DNA of 64,000 nucleotides from positions 1-64,000 of the forward strand of contig NZ_JAGGLV010000015.1 of assembly GCF_017874735.1 (NCBI RefSeq). The letters are read 5' to 3'. The position numbers were made by a program, and so were the translations under genes. This document shows, one piece after another, positions 54,187-63,308 of this stretch (position 1 is the stretch's first letter; every line of letters begins with the position of its first letter). The notes under the pieces were generated by a model. The model had not been told where the DNA came from and did not search any database. It was given only the letters and a program-made list of their open reading frames with translations. The DNA comes from Paenibacillus silagei (lineage in GTDB: Bacteria; Bacillota; Bacilli; Paenibacillales; Paenibacillaceae).

Positions 54187-57100
54187 GGATACAGAGGTTA
54201 TTGATTTCTCTGAGCTTAAAGAGCACCGCTTATTTGTGGTATCAGGGAATACGGGGGCCGGAAAAACATCTATTTTTGACGCGATCTGTTTCGCTCTGTA
54301 TGGAGATGCAAGCGGTGAGGACAGAAATGATAACAAGATGCTCCGCAGCCATTTCGCCGATGACCAGGTCCACACTTCAGTTGAATTGGAATTTGAGCTG
54401 AAAGGCCGGACGTATCGAGTATTTCGGCAGTTGGCTCATGTGAAGGCTGGTAATAAAGGTGCCACGGGAGAAAGTTATGAACTGCATGAAATCGGCAGTG
54501 GACAGGCTATCCCCATTGTCGATCGCTTTATCGTGTCGCAGGTGGATGAGAAAATTCGCGGACTTATTGGACTTACCAAGGAGCAATTTAGTCAGATCGT
54601 TATGCTGCCACAGGGTGAATTCCGCAAGCTGCTCACCTCAGAGACAGAGAACAAGGAAGAGATCTTGCGCCGGATTTTTAAGACAGGGTTATATAAACAG
54701 GTCGCGGACCATTTGAATGAACAACGCAAGGAAATGCAGCAAATTTGCTCAGAGCAAGCGAAGATGCTGGGATATCATATCGGTAATGTGAAAGGTGCTC
54801 TAGGCGGGCGTGAAGTCTCTGACTTATACAAGGTTTTTGAGCAGGAGAACTACAATACTTATCAAGTGCTTGAAGCATTGGATAAAGAGATTCAATATTA
54901 TACTGTGCAACTGAAAGAAAAGAAGCTGCTGCTGCAAGCTGAAATGGCCAAATACCAAGAACTTACGGCTGTTTATCATAAAGCACAAGCGGTGAATGGA
55001 CAATTTGATCTGTTAGATAAGAAATCTGAAGTAAAGCAACAGCTATTAGCGAAAGAGGATGTTATCAAGCAGCAAATAGTTCAGCTGTCTCTGGCGGAGC
55101 AAGCGGTTCACCTTCAGGTCTATGAACAACATAATCTTGAAATGACAGATGAACTAAGTCGTAAAAGCGAGTTGCTCGAAGCTGCGCTTACTGAATGCCT
55201 ACAGGCTGAAGCTGCCCTCAATACGGCTACTGCTCTCTATAAGCAGGAAGAGGGAAAGGAAGAATTACGGAATCAATCTTTACGTGAACTGGATCGGCTT
55301 CAAGGATATCTCCCAGCGGTAAAAGAGATTGATCAGAGACAGCAACGAGTCACGAAGCTTACGGTAGAAGTGGAGACCTTGTCTAAGCAGCTGAACGGCT
55401 CAATTGATGAGCTGGAGATGAAGCGAAACGATCGACTCTCTAAGGCAGTGCAAGTTAAGGAACTGGAAGATAGGGTTATTCATTTGCCGGCAAAGACTGA
55501 GAAACTTAACCAGTTAAGACAGCAGGCTGTAACTATGAAAGAATATCTCGGTCTTTTAGACAAACTTGCAATAGAACATGCTGAAGAAAGAGGGAATAAG
55601 GAGTCATTTGAACAAGCGGATCAAGCGTATTCTGCAATTGAGGAACGCTGGATTGAAGGACAAGCAGGATTGCTTGCAAGTCATCTTCATGATGGTGAGT
55701 TATGTCCGGTCTGCGGAAGTCTGGATCATCCCCAAAAAGCATCAGCAACTGGCGATATTCCTACCAAAGAAGAGCTTGAGCGAATGCGTAAAGAGAAATC
55801 TTTATTTGAGAAAAAGCACCTCGAAGCAAAAGCCAAACTTACTACTACGGAACAACAGATTCAAGAGAAGCAGCAACAGTTGCTTGAACTGGGATATCCG
55901 TTAGAAGGGATTCAGAGTGTTTATGCTGATCTGCAAATAGAGGGAAAGGCACTGGTTGAAGAGGAGAAGCAACTGAAGGAAGATAATTCTATGTTGGCTC
56001 CACTCAAGCAAGCACTAGATACATTGGATATGAAGTTGGAGGAGTTACGCAAACAAAAGGAACATACGCTGAATTTGTTCAATAGCAAAAATACAGAGTA
56101 TGTAACTGAGAAAGCATTATTTGATCAATCGTTATCCAGCTTGCCAGAAGAAGTACGTAGTCTTGGGAAATTAGAACAGCATATCAAGAGTGCAGAGGTT
56201 AACAATAGACAACTTGAGGGCGCGTGGAAGCAAGCACAGGGCCAATACCAGGAAGCGAACGAACGGAATATCAAGGCATCTGCAAGCCGAGTCAATGCAG
56301 AGAATGGGAAAAGTGAAGCGACTAGCAATAAGGACAAGGCTCTTCGAAGCTACCTCGGAGCGTTAGAACAGGCTGGGTTCACTTCAGAAGAAAGCTATAA
56401 AGCAGCGAAGATGAGCAATAGTGCTCAAGCTGAGCTGAAGAGTCAGATTGAAATGTACAAGGCCTCATTGGCATCGGTAACCAAGCAAATTGAGGAATTA
56501 ATCTTCACGCTGGCAGGTAAAGAACGTCAAGATCTTGCCATCTTGCAGAAGCTTCTAGATGATCTGGAGAAATCTATTGATATCGTTCGCGCGGAGTCTA
56601 TCCAAGCTGGGAATAACTTTGATAAAGGCTCGGAATTTAAGGCGAATATTCTTGAAGCTGAGCGTAGCTGCCAAGAGGCTGAACGTGAGTACCAAGTGGT
56701 GAAAGATTTGTATGATGTTGTGCGCGGAGAAAATAGCAGTAAGATCTCCTTTGAACGCTATCTACAAATTGAGTTTTTAGATAAAATTATTCACAATGCA
56801 AACCATCGGCTACAAAAGATGTCGGGAGGACAATACTACCTTGTCCGCAGCGATCGTATGGAGAAACGTGGCAAGCAAAGTGGTCTTGGATTTGATGTGT
56901 ATGACAATTACACCGGTCAGCTGAGGGATGTGAAGACATTATCCGGTGGAGAAAAATTTAATGCTTCGCTGTGTCTGGCACTAGGTATGGCGGATGTTAT
57001 TCAAGCCTATGATGGCGGCGTTTCACTAGAGACCATGTTCATCGACGAGGGTTTTGGTTCACTGGACGAAGAGTCTCTTAACAAGGCCATTGATACTCTG

Positions 57101-57235
57101 ATTGACCTGCAACAGTCCGGCCGAATGATTGGTGTGATCTCACATGTCCAGGAGTTGAAGAGCGCGATACCTGCAATCCTGGAGGTGAAGAAAACGAGAG
57201 AAGGGTATAGTTATACTAATTTTGATGTGAGTTAG
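54143..57235 (+). CDS. sbcC: SbcC ATPase (Rad50 family)
   Basis: The product has 1,030 residues from the ATG at 54143 (GTG at 54134 is an alternative), AAGGTG upstream. Walker A NTGAGKTS near residue 36, two long coiled coils (about 190-480 and 560-830) around the zinc hook CPVCGS near 521, the ABC signature LSGGEKF near 933 and Walker B FIDEGFGSLDE near 967. It tethers DNA ends and drives SbcD. In B. subtilis sbcDC directly follows addBA; here BREX lies between. Confidence 0.94.
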   Translation: MRPLKLTMTAFGPYKDTEVIDFSELKEHRLFVVSGNTGAGKTSIFDAICFALYGDASGEDRNDNKMLRSHFADDQVHTSVELEFELKGRTYRVFRQLAHVKAGNKGATGESYELHEIGSGQAIPIVDRFIVSQVDEKIRGLIGLTKEQFSQIVMLPQGEFRKLLTSETENKEEILRRIFKTGLYKQVADHLNEQRKEMQQICSEQAKMLGYHIGNVKGALGGREVSDLYKVFEQENYNTYQVLEALDKEIQYYTVQLKEKKLLLQAEMAKYQELTAVYHKAQAVNGQFDLLDKKSEVKQQLLAKEDVIKQQIVQLSLAEQAVHLQVYEQHNLEMTDELSRKSELLEAALTECLQAEAALNTATALYKQEEGKEELRNQSLRELDRLQGYLPAVKEIDQRQQRVTKLTVEVETLSKQLNGSIDELEMKRNDRLSKAVQVKELEDRVIHLPAKTEKLNQLRQQAVTMKEYLGLLDKLAIEHAEERGNKESFEQADQAYSAIEERWIEGQAGLLASHLHDGELCPVCGSLDHPQKASATGDIPTKEELERMRKEKSLFEKKHLEAKAKLTTTEQQIQEKQQQLLELGYPLEGIQSVYADLQIEGKALVEEEKQLKEDNSMLAPLKQALDTLDMKLEELRKQKEHTLNLFNSKNTEYVTEKALFDQSLSSLPEEVRSLGKLEQHIKSAEVNNRQLEGAWKQAQGQYQEANERNIKASASRVNAENGKSEATSNKDKALRSYLGALEQAGFTSEESYKAAKMSNSAQAELKSQIEMYKASLASVTKQIEELIFTLAGKERQDLAILQKLLDDLEKSIDIVRAESIQAGNNFDKGSEFKANILEAERSCQEAEREYQVVKDLYDVVRGENSSKISFERYLQIEFLDKIIHNANHRLQKMSGGQYYLVRSDRMEKRGKQSGLGFDVYDNYTGQLRDVKTLSGGEKFNASLCLALGMADVIQAYDGGVSLETMFIDEGFGSLDEESLNKAIDTLIDLQQSGRMIGVISHVQELKSAIPAILEVKKTREGYSYTNFDVS

Positions 57236-57272
57236 AAACTATTATTTTGCGATACGTAGATTCTTCTACTAC

Positions 57273-57299
57273 TGACGACTTCACGGTCGTCATTTTTTT
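57273..57299 (+). terminator. Terminator after sbcC
   Basis: TGACGAC/GTCGTCA (57273-57279 with 57286-57292) with loop TTCACG and T7. Confidence 0.9.
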
Positions 57300-57507
57300 A
57301 TTGTATAAGGATATCAGACTGAATTTATCGAAATGATATCGATAGAGCGATACAACGAACAGAAGTTCACTGACATATGATTGCCTTGCTCATATGATCT
57401 AATTAGAGATGGGTCTTGTTGAAATGGCGTCTTTATTTTTTGAATAAAAGGTCTGATCTATAGTAATAGGTGACATATGAATAAAAGTAATAATTAAGGA
57501 GAATTCG

Positions 57508-59061
57508 ATGATGCAACTTACGACTAAGCAATTAGACAAAATGAATGCGTATGTGGGATGTGGCCCGCACTTGGATGCAGATATACTGATCCTGGGGAAC
57601 GAAGAAGGTACTGATGGGTTTCCAGAGGAAATAGCAGCTCATGCTGCTGCTAGGTTTCGTCTTTATGGAAAGGATCAGGAAACGGTGTCAACTTTACTCG
57701 ATAGTATGACCAGTGATAGGGATATTCTATATCAGGATGATTTATATCCAAGCGAGTATCACAAGTATAGTCCTAAAGGACTTTGGACGAATGGTTTTTG
57801 GGAACCAAGTGCAAATGCTGGTGGTGAGAAGATCAAGGAATATTTGAAAAGGTATTATGGTTCCATACCAACAAAAAGTACAGATCGTCTTTCAGCATTT
57901 AATACCCATACTGCCCGAATATGTTTAACAATTAAAGCAATTAAGACTGATTCTAATTTCCCAATCGAGACTTACCTAAACTATGACAAGAGCAAACGAA
58001 ATGAAATTGTGGCATTTACGGAGGAACAGCTATATACCCCCAATCCTTGGGGAGGTGTTGCAACTGCTCTTATGGATTGGAGGCCATTACCTAGACCGAA
58101 TGAAGGTGGTTGGCCACCTGAATATCAAGCGCTATTTAAGAATGCTGATGAATATTTGGATGCCTATCTTTTCAAAAAAAATGCGACCCCCAAAATGCAA
58201 GCCTTTGTAGAGAGAAGAATTCAATATCTGAAGACAATAATTCTCCAGAGTCGTGCAAATCACCTAATTACAATAGGACAAACAGAGAATAAGTTGGATA
58301 TCATAGCCCGGATGTTTCCAAAGCAGAAGCTCGAAATTGAAAAGATGCCACTAAAAAACAGAGCATATTATGTACGAGTACGATTACCAGAGAAAACGTT
58401 GAACATATATGTACTCCCGTTTTTTAATTACTTCTCGATTGAAAATCTATATCGCGTAGCAAAACATTATATAATACCTAATTATTTTGATTTTCCTCAT
58501 TTATCGGAGAAAAGCAATTTTGCATCTATTACTTATGATCACAAAATTAAAAATGAAAAAACGTCAAAAAAAAGTAAAAGTATTAGAGTTGAATCCTTAA
58601 ATGGGAGTGAAGAGAAACTTTTTTTACTGGAGTTGGCTCAAAAAATTTCTGATCTTGAACCTGATATTCGCCATACTTCTGCTCGTCGGGATAATAAAGT
58701 TAATTATAACTATATGCATATGTGGTTCGACGATAGCTGCTGGGGTACTCCTCAATGTAGTGCGCATATTCATGTGAACTTCCAATCAATAATGAAAGTT
58801 GAAATAAGATGGGGGGTTCACCCTGATAAATTTGAGGAACCCATACGTTCCAATTTAATCAAGGCTGCCAATTATATCGGTAATATGATTTCAGAGTATG
58901 GGTTTCAAAGAAGTTCTTCATCCCGAAAATTGATTATTTTTCATAAAATTCTTCAGAAGGATAAAGAGAAGAAGGAAGAATTGCTTAATGATGCAGTTAT
59001 GGAATTAAGACGAATGTTGTCCCTTGCGCGCGAGAACATTATAAAAATAGTTCCAGATTGA
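57508..59061 (+). CDS. Unknown protein, possible uracil-DNA-glycosylase-like N-terminus
   Basis: The 517-residue product is not firmly recognised. The N-terminal half has features of the UDG superfamily in order: ADILILGNEEG (residues 24-34, in the place of GEAPG), a Trp/Pro-rich NPWGGVATALMDWRPLP near 188, a helix and strand RANHLITIGQTENK near 251 and VLPFFNYFS near 308 where H-P-S would be expected; the catalytic residues are not conserved, so this is a fold guess. The C-terminal part (from about 365) has CWGTPQC and HIHVNF and is AT-rich. AAGGAG precedes the ATG pair. It lies 105 bases before the pPIWI-RE genes and may work with them. Confidence 0.45.
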   Translation: MMQLTTKQLDKMNAYVGCGPHLDADILILGNEEGTDGFPEEIAAHAAARFRLYGKDQETVSTLLDSMTSDRDILYQDDLYPSEYHKYSPKGLWTNGFWEPSANAGGEKIKEYLKRYYGSIPTKSTDRLSAFNTHTARICLTIKAIKTDSNFPIETYLNYDKSKRNEIVAFTEEQLYTPNPWGGVATALMDWRPLPRPNEGGWPPEYQALFKNADEYLDAYLFKKNATPKMQAFVERRIQYLKTIILQSRANHLITIGQTENKLDIIARMFPKQKLEIEKMPLKNRAYYVRVRLPEKTLNIYVLPFFNYFSIENLYRVAKHYIIPNYFDFPHLSEKSNFASITYDHKIKNEKTSKKSKSIRVESLNGSEEKLFLLELAQKISDLEPDIRHTSARRDNKVNYNYMHMWFDDSCWGTPQCSAHIHVNFQSIMKVEIRWGVHPDKFEEPIRSNLIKAANYIGNMISEYGFQRSSSSRKLIIFHKILQKDKEKKEELLNDAVMELRRMLSLARENIIKIVPD

Positions 59062-59166
59062 CTCACTAATTAAGGAATTTAATTCGAACATACATTCGCT
59101 GACAACTCCTAGTCACTCCCATAGTTTATCCTATACCTAACTACTCTTCTAATAGGATGGTGCTCT

Positions 59167-60228
59167 ATGGCTAAAACGCATGACACTCTTCTGTCCCTGA
59201 TCACAGGGATTAACAAATGGCAGGGCAACTATGGTAAGATTCCGGACGAGCTTTATAAGGGAATGCTGCTATTCATTGAACAGACAGCTGCTTCTAAAGC
59301 TCAACCTCCGGTTGATCTATATCATCTACTGCAGATACTTCATCGCCCCTCCAAAGAATGGGGAATCCCTGACCTCCAAGACCATTACCCCGAAGATGCT
59401 CCTTTATTAGAAGAATTCATTGGCTTAACGCCGGATGCTGATGAGTTCCTGAACAGATATGTCTCCCCACAGGATGCTGAGCAACAGACTATGTATGAGA
59501 TCCTGAAGTACTGCCGAGAAGAAGACCGACAGCTTCAGCAGGAATATACTCGCATCCGCACGTTTCTATCTAATCCCCAAAATGCCGTAGTTACTTCCTT
59601 TCAATTGTCCCAATTTGCTGATACATTCCTTGATGTTCAACTAACGAATCTGATCAAACAATGTTATGAAGAAATAACACCTGCGGTGCCAAACTTTCGG
59701 AAGTGCCCCCACTGTGGATGGACCCTGGAGTATAAGAATGACCGGTGGCGTTGTAATAAGGAAGATATCTGTCATCTGCTTGCTGATTTTGAGCGCATGA
59801 GTTCTTTTGATTTTGGTAGGGAAAGAGTATTGCGGCTTGTGCCCGGAATTCAAAGATTTGTATTACTGCCTGGAATATCTGAACTTAGAATCGCCGAACG
59901 ATTGATTCATAAAGGATACCAGGTTGAGCTCTATCCCAATGTGGATGAATATGATCTCTTAGTATCCGGAGATGGCAAGAGTATATTTCTTGATGTCAAG
60001 GATTTCAGAGATCCACGGACGCTTGCTAATTTCTTCAATCATCAGAGTCCTGCCTACCTGGAAAAGTACAAGAACAAATGCCTTATTGTAGTTCCGAATT
60101 ATCGCAGCCAGCTCTTCGCATCTTATCGTGAACGAAGTATGAATCTGCTAAACGAAACTGCTAGGGCATGTATCGAAATGATTATGGAGAAAGAAATTGA
60201 ATCCACGCTGAAGAAGGTGTTTCTGTGA
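59167..60228 (+). CDS. pPIWI-RE-associated restriction endonuclease-like protein
   Basis: The 353-residue product has a helical N-terminal region, a zinc ribbon CPHCGWTLEYKNDRWRC near residue 180 with a further Cys eight residues on, then a REase-fold nuclease with YDLLVSGDGKSIFLDVKD near 262-279 (D-x12-D-x-K type). This is the REase member of the conserved three-gene pPIWI-RE module (REase, DinG-type helicase, pPIWI-RE). It should cut DNA when the module is triggered. AGGATGG precedes the ATG; the stop overlaps the next GTG (GTGA). Confidence 0.75.
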   Translation: MAKTHDTLLSLITGINKWQGNYGKIPDELYKGMLLFIEQTAASKAQPPVDLYHLLQILHRPSKEWGIPDLQDHYPEDAPLLEEFIGLTPDADEFLNRYVSPQDAEQQTMYEILKYCREEDRQLQQEYTRIRTFLSNPQNAVVTSFQLSQFADTFLDVQLTNLIKQCYEEITPAVPNFRKCPHCGWTLEYKNDRWRCNKEDICHLLADFERMSSFDFGRERVLRLVPGIQRFVLLPGISELRIAERLIHKGYQVELYPNVDEYDLLVSGDGKSIFLDVKDFRDPRTLANFFNHQSPAYLEKYKNKCLIVVPNYRSQLFASYRERSMNLLNETARACIEMIMEKEIESTLKKVFL

Positions 60229-63200
60229 GGCAGACTTATTGGGATCTTTCAGAAGGTATCATCAAGGCGTTTGAATCACTTCAACTGCGTAAGTCCGAAA
60301 TTAACCTTCTGGTGAGCATGGAGTTATTCATTACAGGTTGTACTTTGATCGATCCTAAGCTATCTATCCATCAAGCGTGGTCAGTTTTGGTTGGTTACAA
60401 TGAACCCATTCTGAAACATACAACTCGCTCGGACATCATCACCCGGCTGAGAATTCTATTTCCTGAACTGCGAACCAAGAAGAATCTCTTGAAACGAATT
60501 AATGCTTATGGGGAAATTGGGAGTGAGTATCGGTTATACGAGATCAAGGAGGATGAAGGAGCAGTTCGTATTGCTCCGCGCTATTTAATTGACCGTTGTT
60601 CTATCTATAGCAATATCCTTGAACATTCCATCCCACGCCAGTTGAATACTAAACCCTTTGCTAATGAAAAAGTGTTTACATACTCTCGAAGGATTCGAGG
60701 TGGGCAATGGATTACCTTCCAGGGGGAAATCCCTGAATCTATGCTCTCCAATGAAGTCAAACCTTTGCCAGCGTATCGGCCTAAAAGAATATTTAAGCTT
60801 TCGGTCCCATATAACGGAGCTGTATTAGCAACTGAGATGGATCAACTCCTAGGAGCATCGGCCATGTGGGTAAGTAGGGCCAAGTCTGTGCTTTTGGAAT
60901 CGCTTGATGGTATGGATCTAGAATTTGTGTATCAAGAGAATCAACACATTGGTGGGGGGCTTGGAGCAGGAAAGTCGACTTTTATGATGATGGAAGCCTA
61001 CCGGCTGGTAAAACATGAGGGTGCAAGGGTAGGCTTTATTGAAGGTAGTGTTATGCAGGCCCTTGATCGTGTCAAAGAATTGCGTAAGCTTGGAATACAT
61101 GCTGTTCCTGTTATTGGGAAAACCTCCAGAGAAGAACATCTCAATAACTATTTGTTTGCGAATAGCAGTGGCATTCAAGAGGTTAGTGATTGGCAGAGCC
61201 AGCAGTATGAGTCACTTATTCATTTATCCAATGTCTGTATCATTAAAGCGTTGGCTGAAGATTATGATCGGAGCAGCAGATATCCTTGTATCCAGTTGCA
61301 GCAAGACGATACATCTGTGAAATGCCCGCTTGCACATGCCTGTGGTGTATATAAAGATCTATCTTCCTTGCAGAATGCTGAGGTATGGGTGGCCACTGCG
61401 CCAAGTGTGCTGAAGACACGTATATCAGCAGTGATTGATCCCTTGGAGAGAACGATTTACGAAGCCATGTATGACCTGCTCGATGTTGTTTTTGTAGATG
61501 AAGCGGATCAGGTGCAGAAGCAGTTCGATGAGACCTTTTTAACACAATACAATGTGTTCGGGGCAGCTGACGATATCTTTGAACAGCTGAGATATGAGTC
61601 TAATGAGCTAACCAGTGGAAATTATGGTCAGTATGCGGCTGATCCTACCTTTATTGAGTGGAACGATAGGCTTCGTATGCTGGATCAGATGATCTGGCGA
61701 ATTTATAACAAATTGGAACTGTCTCAGACGCTTAGGAAGGATATTAGGAATAATCTGATTCGAGTGGCAGCACTGGCAGGCACAATAAGTGAAAAACTCT
61801 CTGACAATACTCAATTACAGTCAAGGTTATTCAAACGTTTCAGCGAATACGCCTCAGACTCATACAAGGATCCAATACTCTCAAGAATCGTTGATGAGAT
61901 TGTAGAGGCAGAAAGCTCCGAACAGAAGCAGAGACTCCTGGAGCAGATTGTATCCAAAGTGAGCGGTGTCCTTAAACCCAGGGTGAAAAAAGAACTGCTC
62001 TTTGCGCAGCTTGAATTCTTCCTGTACTTATGTAGGGCAGAGGAGAGTATCAAGTACATTTTAACTACGTTTCCTATGATTCAAGCTAAACTTGGCCTAA
62101 CGATTAATTTCTCCCCGTTGTTTACTATGCAGAGGGATTATCAGGCATTTATGAAAGAAGCGATGACCGGGATTACCTTGGGATATAAATATGAATTGCC
62201 TGACAATGAAAAGACCGGAAAGTTCAAGCTGATTGAATACACTGCAGTGGGCCGTCTGCTGCTTCATGATTGGCATAATCTGTATCAAGAATGTGACGGG
62301 AAAGCAGGTCCTGCGGTTGTATTTCTCTCTGGAACCAGTCATGCTCCGAAGTCAGCTCATTATGACTTGAAGACACCTTCAGAATGGTTGCTGCGAGCCA
62401 ACCGCCAAAGCTCAGTTATTCAGATGAATTATAAGCCCGTGCTTGATGAGGTTCGTGGAGAATTTTATTCGGTGTCAGGCATTCGTGATCCAGAGCAGAG
62501 AGATCAATATTTAAGAGGGATGGTACAGCATCTAAAGCCAGATATTGAATATGAACTGAATCACTGGAGGACTGAAGGTAACAACAGGAGAGTATTGCTG
62601 GTTGTGAACTCTTATGATGATGTTGAAACAGTCAGCAGTGTTTTTCGGAATGATCGAACTTGGACGGGCAGATATAAGGCGCTCTCAAGGGGTGATGGTC
62701 ATCAAGAAGATCAGTATTCCAGAGTATTGATCGAATCCTTTTATCGGGAACGGGCTGAGGTATTGATTGTACCCCTATTGTCTGTTGGTCGGGGATATAA
62801 CATATTAGATAGGCAGGGAGAGGCCCTCTTCGGTTCAGTATTCTTTCTTGTTCGTCCTTACCCCATACCCAATGATTTGAATTATCTTGTTCAGGTCCTG
62901 CATGCGTATTTGCCAGAATATTTGCGTCGCATAGAAGGAAAGAACCTTGTTTACGATAAGGCGGTTACCAAGCTACGGCAAATCAGCAGCGGTAAGCTGG
63001 AGCATATGTATATGAAACCGGATTTCTGGTCGATCTTAAGTCCGAAAGAAAGAGAGATTATGGGCTGGTACACTTTTGTTCCGATATGGCAGATGATCGG
63101 TCGTTTGCTGCGTGGAGGGTTAGATGCCCGTGTCTACTTCTGTGATGATAAGTTTAATGCTAAACCAGCAGGTAACCCTGAAGGATATTCGATGCTTGAA

Positions 63201-63308
63201 GTATGGGCAGCAATTATGCGCAAGAACAAGAAGGATGCTATTTTCCAAAGTTTATATGGGCCCTTTAGCGAAGCGATTAATAATATGAATATGGGAGGCA
63301 GTCTATGA
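60225..63308 (+). CDS. pPIWI-RE-associated DinG-type helicase
   Basis: The 1,027-residue product has a unique N-terminal region of about 240 residues, then an SF2 helicase: Walker A GGLGAGKST near 244, a four-cysteine stretch (about 340-384, ending CPLAHAC) like the Fe-S domain of DinG/XPD, VDEADQV near 424, FLSGTSHAP near 707 and motif VI QMIGRLLRGG near 970. Predicted 5'-3' helicase of the pPIWI-RE module. GTG start overlaps the REase stop; its stop overlaps the ATG of the pPIWI gene, so the three are translated together. Confidence 0.8.
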   Translation: MRQTYWDLSEGIIKAFESLQLRKSEINLLVSMELFITGCTLIDPKLSIHQAWSVLVGYNEPILKHTTRSDIITRLRILFPELRTKKNLLKRINAYGEIGSEYRLYEIKEDEGAVRIAPRYLIDRCSIYSNILEHSIPRQLNTKPFANEKVFTYSRRIRGGQWITFQGEIPESMLSNEVKPLPAYRPKRIFKLSVPYNGAVLATEMDQLLGASAMWVSRAKSVLLESLDGMDLEFVYQENQHIGGGLGAGKSTFMMMEAYRLVKHEGARVGFIEGSVMQALDRVKELRKLGIHAVPVIGKTSREEHLNNYLFANSSGIQEVSDWQSQQYESLIHLSNVCIIKALAEDYDRSSRYPCIQLQQDDTSVKCPLAHACGVYKDLSSLQNAEVWVATAPSVLKTRISAVIDPLERTIYEAMYDLLDVVFVDEADQVQKQFDETFLTQYNVFGAADDIFEQLRYESNELTSGNYGQYAADPTFIEWNDRLRMLDQMIWRIYNKLELSQTLRKDIRNNLIRVAALAGTISEKLSDNTQLQSRLFKRFSEYASDSYKDPILSRIVDEIVEAESSEQKQRLLEQIVSKVSGVLKPRVKKELLFAQLEFFLYLCRAEESIKYILTTFPMIQAKLGLTINFSPLFTMQRDYQAFMKEAMTGITLGYKYELPDNEKTGKFKLIEYTAVGRLLLHDWHNLYQECDGKAGPAVVFLSGTSHAPKSAHYDLKTPSEWLLRANRQSSVIQMNYKPVLDEVRGEFYSVSGIRDPEQRDQYLRGMVQHLKPDIEYELNHWRTEGNNRRVLLVVNSYDDVETVSSVFRNDRTWTGRYKALSRGDGHQEDQYSRVLIESFYRERAEVLIVPLLSVGRGYNILDRQGEALFGSVFFLVRPYPIPNDLNYLVQVLHAYLPEYLRRIEGKNLVYDKAVTKLRQISSGKLEHMYMKPDFWSILSPKEREIMGWYTFVPIWQMIGRLLRGGLDARVYFCDDKFNAKPAGNPEGYSMLEVWAAIMRKNKKDAIFQSLYGPFSEAINNMNMGGSL

